Assembly: GCF_022533585.1 (NCBI RefSeq)
Contig: NZ_CP092827.1
Location: 3,512,001 to 3,576,000, forward strand
Length of the DNA stretch: 64,000 nucleotides
From: Pseudomonas sp. LS.1a
Lineage (GTDB): Bacteria > Pseudomonadota > Gammaproteobacteria > Pseudomonadales > Pseudomonadaceae
Direction: 5' to 3'
Shown here piece after piece: positions 16,960 to 25,599 of this stretch. Numbering within the stretch: position 1 is the first letter of the stretch; each line of letters opens with the position of its first letter. The notes under the pieces were generated by a model. It was given only the letters and a program-made list of their open reading frames with translations, had not been told where the DNA came from and ran no database searches. Both the position numbers and the translations under genes were made by a program.

Positions 16960-17589
16960 ATGAGCAATCTATTCAAAGGCCCGTTCTTCGACTACGTTCT
17001 GGCCAATGATCCGTTGAAGTCAGCCAGCTACTTCAAGCACGGATCCAACACTATGCTTTATCAAGTTAAGAACAAACTGTATCGTTTGACCCGAGAGGGA
17101 TGCGGGCATAACTTCATAGCAGAGCAATCAGCAAGACTTAGTCCACACGTTACGAACATTCTGCATGACTACGGCCCAGTCGCACCATCGGACGAGGACG
17201 ACGACAGCTTCTACTGGCTGGCTGAGGTTGAGGTCCTGCAACCTATCCCTTTTGGCAGCAAACTCGCAGAAGACATCAGCTTGATTCTGGCACAACTGGT
17301 TGAAGACGAAGAGAGCCAACTGTATGGAGAGGCTTTGGTTGAGTTTGGAGAGCGCTGTTTACAGCTTGCCGATCACCATGATGATTACTCAGGCGTGTTA
17401 GAGGCCTGGGAAACGGCGGCGCGTTTTGCTGCTCAACACGAAGCAGCTATTGACGTAAGACTCGACAACATGATGGTCAGGCCATCAACGGGAGAATTGG
17501 TCTTGACTGATCCAATTTGCGATACCTATTTCCCAATCACGGAAGTCCAAAAACAGAAAATGGCCCATATTTACAGCGCGATTCCCTAG
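16960..17589 (+). CDS. Protein-kinase-like protein (small, atypical)
   Basis: 209 residues. Near the C-terminus it has 'AIDVRLDNMMVRPSTGELVLTDPI', which has the form of a kinase catalytic loop plus Mg-binding motif (D-x-R-x-D-N-x-M ... TDP) seen in compact bacterial or phage kinase-like proteins. The N-terminal part (NTMLYQVKNKLYRLTRE) could supply the ATP-binding lysine strand. It is too short for a full Ser/Thr kinase. Function is unknown. AAGG lies ~10 nt before the ATG. Base composition is more AT-rich than the neighbours, suggesting acquisition. Confidence 0.5.
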   Translation: MSNLFKGPFFDYVLANDPLKSASYFKHGSNTMLYQVKNKLYRLTREGCGHNFIAEQSARLSPHVTNILHDYGPVAPSDEDDDSFYWLAEVEVLQPIPFGSKLAEDISLILAQLVEDEESQLYGEALVEFGERCLQLADHHDDYSGVLEAWETAARFAAQHEAAIDVRLDNMMVRPSTGELVLTDPICDTYFPITEVQKQKMAHIYSAIP

Positions 17590-17621
17590 CCATTGCGAGC
17601 CAGAAGCGAGGCACGCGCAAT

Positions 17622-18107
17622 TCAAAGCTGTTTCTGCGCTAGTCGGAGCTTTTCGGTAATATCAATCGCCTGCGGATGAGCCAGCCCAGTCGAAAATGGA
17701 ATGCGTTTGAATTGCTGCAGCCGAGAGAGACTGAAGGCGGCATGGTGAGGAAGCAAAAAGCCGCCAACAACCTCAATATCCGGGTCAAATAGAATACCCA
17801 GCAGGTAGTCGAAACAACCCTCCTTCTTGTCAGAGAGCTCAATGCGAGTCTCATGCCTACCGCTCCGCGGCAAGCATCTGGATCTCACTTCAATTCTACC
17901 CAATTGCGGACACAGGATGTCAAAACCCTTCTCAACACCACTTTTGTTGCGGTGTGCACAAAGCGCCTTTGCCGCTAGTAATTCAGCGTAACCGCCAGTA
18001 TCTCGGATGCCATGGGCCTCGAGGGCTTCCCTGTAGTGCAGCATAGTCTTGAGTAGCTGAGTGATTTCCATGAACTGCAGTACCCGTCCCGTCTTCTCGA
18101 ATGGCAT
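17622..18107 (-). CDS. Unknown protein with possible nuclease-like core
   Basis: 161 residues, or 149 from an ATG at 18071; neither start has a strong ribosome site. The order 'GGYAELLAAKAL ... KGFDILCPQLGRIEVRSR' (an early Glu, then Asp, then E-x-R after a hydrophobic strand) resembles the PD-(D/E)xK restriction-nuclease core with Arg in place of Lys. The resemblance is weak and the family is not recognised. It is convergent with the kinase-like gene and back to back with metY. Confidence 0.5.
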   Translation of the reverse strand: MPFEKTGRVLQFMEITQLLKTMLHYREALEAHGIRDTGGYAELLAAKALCAHRNKSGVEKGFDILCPQLGRIEVRSRCLPRSGRHETRIELSDKKEGCFDYLLGILFDPDIEVVGGFLLPHHAAFSLSRLQQFKRIPFSTGLAHPQAIDITEKLRLAQKQL

Positions 18108-18368
18108 TCAAAGGTGATGCCGATGGGGTTGCCTGATTTGGGTCTTTTTACCCTTTCATCTCCTGATTGTGCCAGTGATTTCGAATGTCCAATCGGTTTC
18201 AACCAGCCGATCACATATCAGGCCAAAAGCTGCCCTTCGCCCTCCTTCCAATCGTCACTTTCTTTTCTGCAACGCCGCTCAACGGCACATCACCACGACC
18301 TCCTTGACCCACGCCCTCCCACCGCCGCATGCTCGAACGCTTCCACCCCACGCTCAAGGAACGATTGC

Positions 18369-19646
18369 ATGAAGCTGGAAACTCTCGCCATCCACGCAGG
18401 CTTCAGCCCCGACCCGACCACCCGCGCGGTGGCCGTACCGATCTACCAGACCACCTCCTTCGCCTTCGACGACACCCAGCACGGCGCCGACCTGTTCGAC
18501 CTGAAGGTGGCCGGCAACATCTACTCGCGCATCATGAACCCCACCAACGATGTGCTCGAACAGCGCATGGCCGCCCTGGAGGGCGGGGTTGGTGCGCTGG
18601 CGGTGGCCTCGGGCATGGCGGCCATCACCTACGCCATCCAGACCGTCGCCGAGGCCGGCGACAACATTGTCTCGGTGGCCAAGCTGTACGGCGGCACCTA
18701 CAACCTGCTGGCCCACACCCTGCCGCGCATGGGCATCCACACCCGCTTCGCCGCCCATGACGACATCGCCGCCCTCGAAGCGCTGATCGATTCGCGCACC
18801 AAGGCGGTGTTCTGCGAGTCCATCGGCAACCCTGCTGGCAATATCGTCGATATCGCCGCGCTGGCCGAGGCCGCCCACCGCCACGGCGTGCCGCTGATCG
18901 TCGACAACACCGTAGCCACCCCGGTGCTGTGCCGGCCGTTCGAGCATGGCGCCGATATCGTCGTGCACTCGCTGACCAAGTACATCGGCGGCCACGGGAC
19001 CAGCATCGGCGGCATCGTCATCGACTCCGGCAAATTCCCCTGGGCCGACAACAAGGAACGCTTCGCCCTGCTCAACACTCCCGACCCGTCCTACCACGGC
19101 GTCACCTACACCGAAGCCTTCGGCCCCGCCGCCTTCATCGGCCGCTGCCGCGTGGTGCCGTTGCGCAACACCGGCGCCGCACTGTCGCCGTTCAACGCCT
19201 TCCTGATCCTGCAAGGCCTGGAAACGTTAGCCTTGCGCATGGAGCGCCACACCGAGAACGCGCTGAAGGTTGCCCGCTACCTGCAAGCCCACGAGCAGGT
19301 GGCCTGGGTGAAGTACGCAGGGCTGCCCGACCACCCCGAGCATGAACTGGCCCAGCGCTACACCGGTGGCAAGCCGGCGTCGATCCTGTCGTTCGGCATC
19401 AAGGGCGGCCAGGCGGCCGGTGCGCGCTTCATCGATGCGCTGCAGCTGGTGGTGCGCCTGGTGAACATCGGCGACGCCAAGTCGCTGGCCTGCCACCCCG
19501 CCTCCACCACCCACCGCCAGCTCAACGACGAGGAACTGGAAAAGGCCGGCGTGCCACGGGACATGGTGCGTTTGTCGATCGGCATCGAGCACAGCGACGA
19601 CATCATCGCCGACCTGGCCCAGGCACTGGAGGCCAGCCGCGGCTGA
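18369..19646 (+). CDS. metY: O-acetylhomoserine aminocarboxypropyltransferase/sulfhydrylase
   Basis: 425 residues from the ATG at 18369 (CAAGGAA upstream); the frame is open further upstream, but the extra 85 residues do not look like the family. It has the Cys/Met-metabolism PLP fold: MKLETLAIHAGFSPDPTTRAV start, the phosphate-binding 'ASGMAAITYAIQ', the PLP-lysine in 'VVHSLTKYIGGHG', and the C-terminal 'SLACHPASTTHRQL' substrate-binding signature. It makes homocysteine from O-acetylhomoserine and sulfide for methionine synthesis. No riboswitch was recognised in the ~260-nt leader. Confidence 0.95.
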   Translation: MKLETLAIHAGFSPDPTTRAVAVPIYQTTSFAFDDTQHGADLFDLKVAGNIYSRIMNPTNDVLEQRMAALEGGVGALAVASGMAAITYAIQTVAEAGDNIVSVAKLYGGTYNLLAHTLPRMGIHTRFAAHDDIAALEALIDSRTKAVFCESIGNPAGNIVDIAALAEAAHRHGVPLIVDNTVATPVLCRPFEHGADIVVHSLTKYIGGHGTSIGGIVIDSGKFPWADNKERFALLNTPDPSYHGVTYTEAFGPAAFIGRCRVVPLRNTGAALSPFNAFLILQGLETLALRMERHTENALKVARYLQAHEQVAWVKYAGLPDHPEHELAQRYTGGKPASILSFGIKGGQAAGARFIDALQLVVRLVNIGDAKSLACHPASTTHRQLNDEELEKAGVPRDMVRLSIGIEHSDDIIADLAQALEASRG

Positions 19647-19819
19647 TTCACCTGCGCCCTACCCAGTGCCGACGGCGGGCGCACCTGCTGATTGCAGGCA
19701 AGCCAGTTGTCATGGCGCTGCACATGACTCATTGGATTGGCAGGGACACTGTGGGAGATTGCCCAGCCCTTGGGGCTGCGCTGTCGCACAGGGAACAATG
19801 TTCGAGAGCGTGTCACTTT

Positions 19820-19909
19820 CCCTTGTGGGAGCGGGCGTGCCCGCGAAACAGCCAACGCGGTGTATGGCACCGGCTCCGCCGGTGTTCGCGGGCTCGCCCG
19901 CTCCCACAA
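19820..19909. repeat. Paired REP element
   Basis: Inverted gtgggagcgggcgtgcccgcg / cgcgggctcgcccgctcccac pair around caccggctccgccggtg, ~175 nt after metY. The surrounding 19647-20082 shows no gene; a second short REP-like 'cacaggtacgcggaccgc' lies at ~19951. Confidence 0.9.
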
Positions 19910-20082
19910 AAACTGCGCAAGCCTTTAAAGCTTGCACAAGACAGTTGGTCCCACAGGTACGCGGACCGCTTGCGAATTCAGTTCTCCAGGCGACAGCGCA
20001 GTCCAAAGGGCAGTGAACGCTCGACACCAACGAATCCATCACAGACCATTAAAAGCCAAACGGATGCCCAGGAACGAATGCC

Positions 20083-20664
20083 ATGGATCGCCTTCCGACG
20101 CTGTTCACCGATCGTCTTGTTCTCACGCCACTCCAGTTGCAGGATGCCCCCATCATCCAGGAGTTGTTCCCCCAATGGGAGGTAGTGCGCTATCTGGATC
20201 GTCGTGTCCCATGGCCGTATCCAGAGGATGGCGCGCTGGTCTATGTGCGTGATGTCGCCCTGCCGGCCATGGCAGCGTGTCGTGAATGGCACTGGATGAT
20301 CCGCCTGCGCAACGACGCCGAGTGCATCATTGGCAGCATCAGTTTGTTTGAACAGCCTGGAAACAACAGAGGCTTCTGGCTTGCGCCCCAGTGGTGGGGA
20401 AAAGGCTATATGCGTGAAGCATGTCGGGTCATCAACGCGTATTGGTTCGAGACATTGTCGCGTCCGCTCATGCAGGTCCCCAAAGCGGTTGCCAACCAGG
20501 CGTCCCGCAAGGTCTCAGAGAATGAAGGCATGCGCATGGTGGGCGTGCGGGACGGTGATTTTGTCTGCGGGCAGATGCGCGTCGAAATATGGGAGATGAC
20601 ACGGGCTGAGTGGCTTGCAGGCATTTGTTCGACATCTGCTACAAGACCAGGCGCAACCCGATGA
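20083..20664 (+). CDS. GNAT-family N-acetyltransferase
   Basis: 193 residues with the RimJ/RimL-like acetyltransferase layout: N-terminal 'LFTDRLVLTPLQLQDAPII', a central 'RNDAECIIGSISLFEQPGNNRGFWLAPQWWGKGYMREA' (beta4 and the acetyl-CoA-binding Q/R-x-x-G-x-G/A loop), and 'VPKAVANQASRKVSENEGMRMVG', where Asn-x-x-S-x-x-x-x-E fits motif B. The substrate is unknown. Its 3' end overlaps the convergent LysE gene by 26 bp, so antisense interference between the two is possible. Confidence 0.88.
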   Translation: MDRLPTLFTDRLVLTPLQLQDAPIIQELFPQWEVVRYLDRRVPWPYPEDGALVYVRDVALPAMAACREWHWMIRLRNDAECIIGSISLFEQPGNNRGFWLAPQWWGKGYMREACRVINAYWFETLSRPLMQVPKAVANQASRKVSENEGMRMVGVRDGDFVCGQMRVEIWEMTRAEWLAGICSTSATRPGATR

Positions 20665-21277
20665 CCACCTGGGCAAAGCCAAAGGTGCCGATAGCGACTG
20701 CAGACATTGCAGAGATGACCCGCATGAACGAGACGGACATCTTCTTGCGCAAAGCCGCCGTCAGCCCACTCAGGCACAGCCACCACGCAGCAGATCCCAA
20801 GAAGACTCCAGCCAGCATTGAGCAGGTGCCAAACCACATTGCTTCACCCGCCTGCGGCTCGCCGGACAGCGGGTCGAGTGCCGCAAAAATGGCAATGAAG
20901 GCCAATATTGTCATGGGGTTGGACTGGGTTAACCCGAACGCTGTCAGGAAGTCGCGAGTGACTGCCGTAGAGGCTGCCACCACTGCTGCATGCTTGGGTT
21001 TCAGCGCGTCGCGGGCAATACCCCAGGCCAGCCACATCAGGAACGCACCACCAACCACCTTCAGAAGCATTGCCAGCGACGGAGCAGACAGGGCCACCCC
21101 GGTAATGCCGACTGCCCCGAGCACCCCATAGAGAGCGTCGGCGGTTGCAGCCCCCAACCCTGTCGCAAGTCCTGAACGAAAGCCACGCTTCAGGCTCCGC
21201 TGGACGCAGAGCAGGCCAATCGGGCCGACGGGGGCAGCGATTGAAAAGCCAATGACAAGCGCCTTGATGAACAACAT
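20639..21277 (-). CDS. LysE/RhtB-family amino-acid exporter
   Basis: 212 residues from the ATG at 21277, which has a perfect GGAGG; earlier in-frame starts lie in the divergent promoter. The family start is clear: MLFIKALVIGFSIAAPVGPIGLLCVQRSLKRG with the G-x-x-x-G-P hinge, and six predicted membrane helices. It should export an amino acid or analogue. It is divergent from an Lrp regulator across 112 nt, as in lysE-type or azlB-type loci. Confidence 0.93.
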   Translation of the reverse strand: MLFIKALVIGFSIAAPVGPIGLLCVQRSLKRGFRSGLATGLGAATADALYGVLGAVGITGVALSAPSLAMLLKVVGGAFLMWLAWGIARDALKPKHAAVVAASTAVTRDFLTAFGLTQSNPMTILAFIAIFAALDPLSGEPQAGEAMWFGTCSMLAGVFLGSAAWWLCLSGLTAALRKKMSVSFMRVISAMSAVAIGTFGFAQVVIGLRLVL

Positions 21278-21389
21278 GAGCCCCTCCATACGGTACGCGT
21301 CGATCATGGAGGCATGGTAGGCATGGCTTGGGTGGGGCAGAATGGGTTTTCTAAGGAAGATTCGTCTTTTACCTAAGGAATTAAGCCAC

Positions 21390-21833
21390 ATGGATGACAT
21401 TGACTGGAAAATCCTTGATCGCCTTCAGGGCAACGGTCGCATGACCTATACAGAGCTTGCCCGGCACGTCCACCTCTCGGTGCCAGCCGTCACCGAGCGA
21501 GTCAAGCGCCTTGAGGAAGAGGGAGTGATCGAGGGCTATGCGGCGCGGGTCAACCCGATAAAAGCGGGCTATCTGGTCGGGGCCATATTGGCCATGACAG
21601 TACCCCAACCGGCCAAGGCAAAATTCCTCAAGCTGCTAGGGTCGATACCGGAAGTGCTGGAGTGCCATCACATAACAGGGGCAGACTCCTACATCTTCCG
21701 TGTGGTCGCCGCCAGCATGAGCGATTTGGAGCGGCTGATCGAAAAGATCAACATCTATGGAGAGACGCGAACGTCCATCGTGATGTCTACCCCGATCCCC
21801 GCACGGGCAATTGAACGCCCCACTCGATCGTGA
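21390..21833 (+). CDS. Lrp/AsnC-family regulator, divergent from the exporter
   Basis: 147 residues from the ATG at 21390 (AAGGA 10 nt upstream). The N-terminal HTH (DDIDWKILDRLQGNGRMTYTELARHVHLSVPAVTERVKRLEEEGVI) and C-terminal RAM ligand domain (EVLECHHITGADSYIFRVVA...) are canonical. It probably senses the amino acid exported by the neighbouring LysE protein and activates its gene from the shared 112-nt region. Confidence 0.94.
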   Translation: MDDIDWKILDRLQGNGRMTYTELARHVHLSVPAVTERVKRLEEEGVIEGYAARVNPIKAGYLVGAILAMTVPQPAKAKFLKLLGSIPEVLECHHITGADSYIFRVVAASMSDLERLIEKINIYGETRTSIVMSTPIPARAIERPTRS

Positions 21834-21919
21834 CCCGAAGTGGTTTGAAGGTATACTCCTGGCCATGCATCGGAGACGCGTCGCGGCATTCCCTTGCCGG
21901 ACGCTGACGGTTCAATCCC

Positions 21920-23311
21920 TCAAGCGTTGGCCGACACTTGTCGTGGCGCACGCACACCCCACAACCAGTAACCCAGGGATAGCAGCACCAACCAGCCAAC
22001 CCCGACATACATGGCTGTGCGGCTGGCCGGGAACCAACCGAGCACGCCAAAAATGAATACCATGAAAGCAATCGCGCAAGCTGGCCCTACCGGCCACAGT
22101 GGCACACGATAATCCAGCGCAGCCGCCTCCTCCTTGCTCATGCCACGCCGCATGGCCACTTGGGAGAGCAGGATCATCAACCAGACCCAGACAATGGAGA
22201 ACGTGACCACCGCAGCGAGCACCAGGAACAAGTCTTCTGGCACCAGGTAGTTCAATACCACGCCCAGAAGCAGCGCAACGCCCATCACTGCAACCGTCAT
22301 CCACGGCACACCGAAACGCGACAACGATGCGAAGCCGGCAGGTGCCTGGCCGTCCTGAGCCATGCCGTACATCATGCGCCCAGCGCTGAAGATATCGCTA
22401 TTGATTGCCGAAACAGCCGCTGAAATGACCACGATGTTCAACACGGTTGCCGCTGAACTGATGCCAAGACCACTGAAGATCTGCACGAACGGGCTACCGT
22501 GGCTGCCAATGCTGGTCCAAGGGTAAATGGCCATGAGTACGAACAGGGTAAGAATGTAGAACAGCAGGATACGCAGAGGCACCGAGTTGATAGCCTTCGG
22601 CAGCACGCGCTTCGGGTCCCTTGCCTCGCCTGCGGTGATGCCGATCATTTCGACCCCGCCAAAGGCGAACATCACGACAGTGAAAGAAGCGATCATTCCA
22701 CTGACGCCATTAGGGAAGAACCCGCCGTGGCTCCACAGGTTCGAGATTCCGGCAACCGTGCCTGCCTCGTCATTCAATTGGATACCCAGTAGCAGCACTG
22801 CCGCGCCTGCCACAATCATGGCAACGATCGCGGTCACCTTCAGCAACGACAGCCAGAACTCCATCTCCCCGAACACTTTCACGCTGCACAGGTTCAGCGC
22901 CCCGATAAAGAACACTATCCCCAGCACCCAGATCCACGCGGGCGTTTCAGGGAACCACAGCCCCATGTAAACGCCAAAGGCCGTCACGTCTGCCAGGCAC
23001 ACCACCAACATCGAGAACGCGTAGCTCCAACCGGTCAGAAAGCCAAAGTAGCGCCCCAGGTATTGGCTGGCATAGTGGCCGAACGAACCTGACACCGGGT
23101 TATGAACCGCCATTTCGCCAAGGGCGCGCATCATCATGTAAATGGCTGCGCCACCGATCAGATAGGCGAGCAGAACTGAAGGCCCTGCCAATTTGATTGC
23201 CGATGCCGAGCCATAAAACAGCCCGGTACCGATAGCAGAACCTAACGCCATGAAACGAATATGCCGGGTAGAGAGACCCCGCTTCAACTGATGTGAAGAT
23301 TGAGCGCTCAT
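21920..23311 (-). CDS. Amino-acid permease (APC superfamily, ProY/AroP-like)
   Basis: 463 residues from the ATG at 23311 (AGAAGG). It has the AAT-family start: [59 protein letters not shown], with the G-S-A-I-G-T-G substrate loop in helix 1 and the following consensus amphipathic helix. Twelve membrane helices are expected. The signature lies closest to proline/histidine-type permeases, but the substrate is not proven. It is followed downstream on the strand by the Lrp gene's 3' end (convergent). Confidence 0.92.
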   Translation of the reverse strand: MSAQSSHQLKRGLSTRHIRFMALGSAIGTGLFYGSASAIKLAGPSVLLAYLIGGAAIYMMMRALGEMAVHNPVSGSFGHYASQYLGRYFGFLTGWSYAFSMLVVCLADVTAFGVYMGLWFPETPAWIWVLGIVFFIGALNLCSVKVFGEMEFWLSLLKVTAIVAMIVAGAAVLLLGIQLNDEAGTVAGISNLWSHGGFFPNGVSGMIASFTVVMFAFGGVEMIGITAGEARDPKRVLPKAINSVPLRILLFYILTLFVLMAIYPWTSIGSHGSPFVQIFSGLGISSAATVLNIVVISAAVSAINSDIFSAGRMMYGMAQDGQAPAGFASLSRFGVPWMTVAVMGVALLLGVVLNYLVPEDLFLVLAAVVTFSIVWVWLMILLSQVAMRRGMSKEEAAALDYRVPLWPVGPACAIAFMVFIFGVLGWFPASRTAMYVGVGWLVLLSLGYWLWGVRAPRQVSANA

Positions 23312-23391
23312 AGATACCTTCTTGGTTTTATTATCAGGTCCGCACAACGCTAATGCCGTGCGGTTTTATCAGGCACGCATTATTCCAATCA

Positions 23392-24216
23392 TCAAGCCCT
23401 TGGCCACAGCACCGGAAACAGTTCGTGGTTCATTTCGGCACCGCTGGCCAGTTGCGTTTCCAGGCCAGGAAACGGTGGCGAGGTTTTCCACTGGCGCGGT
23501 GCGTGAGTGATGTCATCGCCCAGGAAACGCACCGAGAAGGCTCGACGCCGGCGATTGCCCCCGACACCGCCAGAGGCGTGCAAGGTGAGCATGTGGAAGA
23601 ACACCGCGTCGCCTGGGGAGAGCGCCCAGCCGAGGATGTTCCAGGCGCTGCGATCGGCCTCGATATCCGGCAAGTCCGCAAGGCTGCCTTCCGGGAACCA
23701 TTGCGCCTGGCTGTCGAGGAAGCTGCGTGGCATCAGCCATGGCCCAAGGTGCGAGCCCCCCACGAATTCAAGGGTGGACGCTCTCGAGACCGGGTCGACG
23801 GGCATCCACATGCTGCAGTTCTGGCGCCCGTCGATGTTGTAATAGGGCTGGTCCTGATGCCAAGGCGTTCGCTGGCGCGTGTTGGGTTCCTTGACCAGCA
23901 GGTGATCGTGATAAAGCCGGGCTGTCTCGCTGTTCATGAGTTGCGCTGCAACGCTACCCACCCGGCTTTCAAAGATGAACTGGCGATAGGCCGGAATATC
24001 ACTCCAATTACAGAAGTCTTCGAAGAACCAACCCGGGTCGTCAGGGCGGCTCGCCACTTTAGCGCGCTCGCTTGGGGCTTTCAGGTTCTGTTCGATGCCG
24101 GTTTCGAGCAGTGCAACTTCTTCCGGCGTGAACAAGTTACGTACGCAGACGGCACCATCGCGCTGGAAAGCCTCGATGGTTTCTTCACTTAATTGAAATT
24201 CGGCGGTCTGTTTCAT
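23392..24216 (-). CDS. Phytanoyl-CoA dioxygenase (PhyH)-family oxygenase
   Basis: 274 residues from the ATG at 24216 (AAGGG five nt upstream; a GTG two codons earlier is also open). It is an Fe(II)/2-oxoglutarate oxygenase: the metal motif H-x-D in 'TPWHQDQPYY', the distal His in 'HMLTLHASGG' and the 2-oxoglutarate Arg in 'RRRAFSVRF'. This group includes small-molecule hydroxylases. It lies 80 nt upstream of the permease gene in the same direction and is probably co-transcribed, so it may act on the imported amino acid or derivative. Likely controlled by the divergent LysR protein. Confidence 0.9.
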   Translation of the reverse strand: MKQTAEFQLSEETIEAFQRDGAVCVRNLFTPEEVALLETGIEQNLKAPSERAKVASRPDDPGWFFEDFCNWSDIPAYRQFIFESRVGSVAAQLMNSETARLYHDHLLVKEPNTRQRTPWHQDQPYYNIDGRQNCSMWMPVDPVSRASTLEFVGGSHLGPWLMPRSFLDSQAQWFPEGSLADLPDIEADRSAWNILGWALSPGDAVFFHMLTLHASGGVGGNRRRRAFSVRFLGDDITHAPRQWKTSPPFPGLETQLASGAEMNHELFPVLWPRA

Positions 24217-24312
24217 AAGCACCCTTTGGTCTTTTTATTGGGCAACAGCACCACTGCCAAGTATCAAGCGGAACAAGCAAGGTGCACCGCGAGTATTGCT
24301 TTTCAGCTACGA

Positions 24313-24351
24313 TAGGAAAAGAATATATTTCCTAATCCCGAGTATAGGAAA
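24313..24351. promoter_or_regulatory. Three-half-site operator between dioxygenase and LysR genes
   Basis: Three alternating 7-bp half-sites occur: TAGGAAA (24313-24319), TTTCCTA (24328-24334) and TAGGAAA (24345-24351), spaced 8 and 10 nt. The first two and the last two each make a perfect inverted repeat. The third overlaps the ribosome site of the LysR gene (ATG at 24354), which would suit autorepression. This is probably the LysR binding region for both divergent promoters. Confidence 0.65.
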
Positions 24352-24353
24352 AG

Positions 24354-25271
24354 ATGATAGGGTTCTCGTTCAGACAGCTCGAGTACTTCGTCGCCGTGGC
24401 AGAACACGGCAGCATCAGCGCTGCGGCGCGAGCCCGGCACGTTTCGCAGCCATCGGTTTCGGTTGCGATTGCCCAGCTTGAAGAGGCGCTGAACGAGCGG
24501 CTGTTCCGGCGCCAGGTCAGCCGCGGGCTGGAGCTGACGTCAGCAGGCACGCGTTTACTGGCCCAGGCACGCGATATCATCGGCATGGCCATTGCCATGA
24601 ATCAAAACGCGGATGCCACGCGAGGCTCGCTGCGCGGCAACCTGTCGCTTATCTGCTTTCAGGACTTGGGCCCCTATTACGCGCCGCGGCTGCTATCGAG
24701 TTTTCGCAAGCAGTATCCCGATGTGGAGGTCACGCTGTTCGAGACTGACCTGGCAGACGTACACCGCCACCTGAGCGCCGGCAAGGCCGAGCTCGCGCTG
24801 ACGTATGACATAGGCCTCGATCCCTCGCTGCCGCGCCAGGTACTGGCTGAGCTGAAACCCTACGCACTCATCGCTACTGACCATCGCCTGGCCCAGCTGG
24901 CAGCGATACCGCTGCATGAGCTGGCGCAAGAGTGTTTGATTCTTGAGGACATCGCACAAACGCGTGAGTATTTTCTTTCGCTGTTTTGGGCGCATAACCT
25001 GCAACCGCGCACTCAGCAATTTACCCAGACCTTCGAGATGCAACGGGGCCTGGTCGCGCATGGCTACGGGGTTGCCCTGTCATGCACCCGGCCCGCCGGG
25101 GACCACTGCTATGACGGTACACCGCTGTTGTGCCGGCCATTGCTGGAAGAGGTATCACCGCAAAAAGTGGTGCTGGCCCAATCAGGTGCGATGCACCCAT
25201 CGCCGGTGGCGGAGGCGTTCAAGGGTTGGGTTGCTCGGGAGATAGCTGGTGGGGGGCCTGAGTTCGATTGA
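24354..25271 (+). CDS. LysR-family regulator, divergent from the PhyH-permease pair
   Basis: 305 residues. The HTH is 'FSFRQLEYFVAVAEHGSISAAARARHVSQPSVSVAIAQLEEALNERLFRR' (residues 4-53) and the effector domain starts near residue 90. The start is fixed by AGGA of the operator at 24346. It is probably the activator or repressor of the dioxygenase-permease transcription unit, which starts 137 nt away on the other strand. Confidence 0.94.
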   Translation: MIGFSFRQLEYFVAVAEHGSISAAARARHVSQPSVSVAIAQLEEALNERLFRRQVSRGLELTSAGTRLLAQARDIIGMAIAMNQNADATRGSLRGNLSLICFQDLGPYYAPRLLSSFRKQYPDVEVTLFETDLADVHRHLSAGKAELALTYDIGLDPSLPRQVLAELKPYALIATDHRLAQLAAIPLHELAQECLILEDIAQTREYFLSLFWAHNLQPRTQQFTQTFEMQRGLVAHGYGVALSCTRPAGDHCYDGTPLLCRPLLEEVSPQKVVLAQSGAMHPSPVAEAFKGWVAREIAGGGPEFD

Positions 25272-25599
25272 GGTAGCCATAGGTATTCAGCAGGGTTGCT
25301 GCGAGACGGGCCAAGTACCTCGTTGCAGTTTGCAAGTTTTCTCGAGGGACAATGACGGATCAGTTCGAGTAGCCCCCTGTGAAAGCGTGCCGCGTGGAGT
25401 GCTACCCGTTGAGATCTCTACTCGATAGAGGAGCCCCAAGAGCCCGCGATAACAATCTGCTCTGACCCTGCGACTCTTCAGGCGTGGAGACCGCCAATAG
25501 GCACAGTGCGCTAAAAGTCGCACTACTGTGCCTCGTAAGCTGACGTTACCCTCGCGCAAAAGCTAACAAAGTTATCAGTTTAGCTGGGCAATATTTAAC
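25272..25599. other. Intergenic, nothing recognised
   Basis: 328 nt between the LysR gene and the 3' end of the nuclease gene. I see no convincing frame, hairpin-plus-T terminator or RNA gene. Confidence 0.5.

Noticed and set aside
18108..18368. SAM- or SAH-type riboswitch before metY
   Set aside because: I could not find a recognisable conserved core or an expression-platform hairpin in the leader.
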